Part shown: in pieces, positions 62,178 through 64,000 of the stretch
Layout of the letters: every line of letters starts with the position of its first letter
Position numbering within the stretch: the stretch's first letter is position 1
Assembly (NCBI GenBank): GCA_023078555.1
Contig: CM041196.1
Location: 6,707,985 to 6,771,984, forward strand
Source: Ulva prolifera
Taxonomy: Eukaryota; Chlorophyta; Ulvophyceae; Ulvales; Ulvaceae
DNA length: 64,000 nt
Reading direction: 5' to 3'
Made by a program: the position numbers and the translations under genes
Notes under the pieces: generated by a model
What the model saw: only the letters and a program-made list of their open reading frames with translations
What the model was told of the DNA's origin: nothing
Database searches by the model: none

Positions 62178-62371
62178 TTCCCCGACGGAACATAGCCCCA
62201 ATCCCCTCTCATCTGCGCGTGCGAGCTGCAGGCCACAGCTTGGGGTGCGGTCGCCACCTCCACAATTGCTGCCTGCGAACTCCACGATGGCCGGTGGTGC
62301 AGGCGGCACGTATGCCGCACCCACCGCTGCGCACTCCTCACACGCCAGGGGCCTCCCTTCAGTGGACACGA
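61263..62371. other. Intergenic, no gene seen
   Basis: At about 61310-61378 there is a second tRNA-like B box (GGTTCGAGTTC) without a foldable cloverleaf. A poly(C) run lies at 62149-62177. Pro-rich frames here are low-complexity. Confidence 0.5.
62149..62177. repeat. Poly(C) tract, 29 bases, 3' of the STAT-like gene
   Basis: On the coding strand of the minus gene it is a G run, about 195 bases beyond the stop. It is outside any intron I can define. Confidence 0.97.
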
Positions 62372-64000
62372 TCAGCTCACGCTTCGACTGACGCTCGAGG
62401 CGGCACGGACATCATTCGAAGTCGTCTCGGTCGCCTGCACCGCGTCGTATACACGGTGCACGCGCATGTAGCCGCTCACGAGCTGCGTGCGCTTGTCCAC
62501 GCGGCGATTGGTGTAGACGTCGAGGACATGCGACGCGTACGGCAGGGTCATGATGACCTGCTCAATGCGGCGATTCTGCAAGTCGGCCATCGACACAGTG
62601 AGGTGCAGGAGGTCGCCCTCTTCCGCACCCGCCGTCTCAGGCTTGACCTGCACGCATGCATGCACCACTGATGCAACAGCAGTACAGGCTGCTCACAAAG
62701 GCTCCGACGCGTCCTTGGATGGCGGCAAGGCTGTTGGGCGCTTGACACACATGATGCATGGGCGTGGCAGCGAGTAAACTGTACAGGCGTACCGCAGCGA
62801 TGCGGCAGCAAGGGCAATGTGTGGAGCATAGCAGATTGGCAGACGGTGGGGGCGGTGGGGCCGCACCTTGCACGAGAGCACGAGGCACCCCGGCTGGTTC
62901 ATGGAGAAACGGCAGATGAAAGTCCCAACGGGCTGCGCAGCCAGAGCGCCGATCGCACGGCGCCGGTCCATGTCAAACCCGCTCACGATGCACGGCTCCT
63001 GCCGATTCCACAGTGACGCGATGCTGCGCAGCATCTGCAGCGCCGCCCGGAACTGCCGCTGGAACTCGTTGAACTGCCGCGGATCGACACGCGCATGCAA
63101 GTCCAGCCCGGCTATCACCGGGAACCCGGCCAGGGACAGCAGGGCCTGGTAGTCCTGCCGCGTCAGCTGCCGCTGCAGCCCGGTGCTCGCGTACTCGTCG
63201 ATGATCCAGCTGTACGCGTCCATCTGTGTCACCCCTGCGTCGTCGATCGGCGCGTGTGCTCCGCCGCCCGCGGGACCGTTCGGCGCCTCCGCGGCCTGCC
63301 GGGCCGCCCACTGCGCCTCAAAGCCGCCGGGGGCCGCACCGGCCTCTGGGAGCGTGGTGTGCGCGCGGGCCGCGTCTGTCGCGGGCCGGACGTGGCGGCC
63401 GTTGAGCGGCACCGGGGCCGCGTTGCCCATCATCGCCGCCGGCGGCATGCTCATCGGCGGCTCGGGGCCGGCGTCGGTGATGTCCGCCATGTTGACTTGC
63501 CCATTCTGCACGGCGCCCGTGCCTCAGCTCAGACCCATCACGAACATGCTCGGCCCCATGAGCCAAAAATGAATTCAGCAGACGGCACTGAGGGGGTGCC
63601 GCAGGCAAAATATTCGTCAAATCCATGACCTTCCTATGTTGCCATGGCCAAGGAACCATGTCGAGCCTGATTTGTATTACGCAGCGATATTCCAGCTACG
63701 AGAGTGGCGGAGGCAAACCCGTGCGTGGTGGTGAGGTGCTGGTGCGTTTGAAAAGTCTTCCGGGAAGCCTCGCTTGATGCGCATGCCGTCGGAGCCAGAC
63801 ACCGTGGGGTTCCCAGGGATCTGCGCCGTTGGGAAATCGGAGGTCCCCGGCGGCCCGCCCCCAAGGGAGAGGCCGTTGCTGTCGGGGATGCCACTGTTGA
63901 AGCCGAGCCCCGCGATGTCCGCGAACGACGAGTCCTTCACGAGGTTGCTGAAGAACTGCGACAGGCTCGGATTGCTCATCAGGCCCTGCAGGCTGCTCTG
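62372..64000 (-). CDS. STAT-like linker-SH2 protein (5' end beyond the window)
   Basis: Exons 63719-64000 (open to the window edge), 62867-63505 and 62372-62647 join in phase 0. The visible N-terminal part is Gly/Pro/Ser-rich. The middle contains a helical stretch (QRQLTRQDYQALLSLAGF, FNEFQRQFRAALQMLRSI). Then LWNRQEPCIVSGFDMD and VGTFICRFSMNQPGCLVLS correspond to the STAT linker and the start of SH2. The Arg of FICRFS matches the phosphotyrosine-binding arginine of SH2 strand B. After the last intron come LLHLTVSMADLQNRRIEQVI and a short Ser-rich end. Plant STATL proteins have the same linker-SH2 pairing. It may bind phosphotyrosine; a DNA-binding domain is not visible in this part. A start at MSNPSLSQFF (63979) is possible but the frame is open above it. 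Confidence 0.7.

Overview
This is nuclear DNA of a eukaryote. Almost every gene is broken into short exons by spliceosomal introns; exons are GC-rich and introns and spacers are less so. Donors are mostly GTGCG or GTGTG and acceptors TGCAG, a pattern I associate with green algae. TGTAA follows several stop codons at a plausible polyadenylation distance. The gene content (RRA-type GT77 glycosyltransferase, Rubisco-LSMT-type SET enzyme, plant-style SSRP1, organelle-targeted SHMT) also suits a unicellular alga, most likely of the green lineage. A haptophyte or other algal group is not excluded. All gene models were spliced by eye, using phase-consistent exon junctions.

Layout. (1) 1-13.3 kb: a tandem segmental duplication, each unit carrying a formin-like gene (FH1 plus FH2) on the + strand. 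The second copy has a perfect ten-unit 60-bp array in its FH1. Two palindromes lie at the left end. (2) 13.4-28.5 kb (-): one long gene, 26 exons by my reading, for a coiled-coil protein of about 2350 aa. (3) 29.4-31.4 kb (+): type II membrane glycosyltransferase of GT77/RRA type. (4) 32.7-35.8 kb (+): signal peptide, EF-hand pair, SAM, FN3, one transmembrane segment and a Cys-rich tail, which strongly resembles the luminal half of STIM calcium sensors. (5) 36.2-42.3 kb (-): a chromatin locus with the FACT subunit SSRP1 and two alternative HMG-box terminal exons. A 13-nt ATG exon makes a stand-alone HMGB protein possible from the same exons. (6) 43.6-45.0 kb (-): small coiled-coil protein of unknown function. 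(7) 45.3-48.4 kb (+): serine hydroxymethyltransferase with a transit-like leader. (8) 51.8-55.0 kb (+): aquaporin. (9) 56.8-61.0 kb (+): SET-domain lysine methyltransferase of the Rubisco-LSMT/SETD family. (10) 62.4 kb to the window edge (-): STAT-like linker-SH2 protein, cut by the window end.

The genes do not form one pathway. The most interesting points are the STIM-like sensor without a STIM activation domain, the phase-matched exon sharing between SSRP1 and an HMGB protein, the STAT-like SH2 protein, the mosaic divergence of the formin duplication, and long poly(C) runs placed just behind 5' splice sites in unrelated genes. Spacers hold a tRNA-derived SINE-like pair in opposite orientation, a family of about 100-bp dispersed repeats, and little else that I can recognise.
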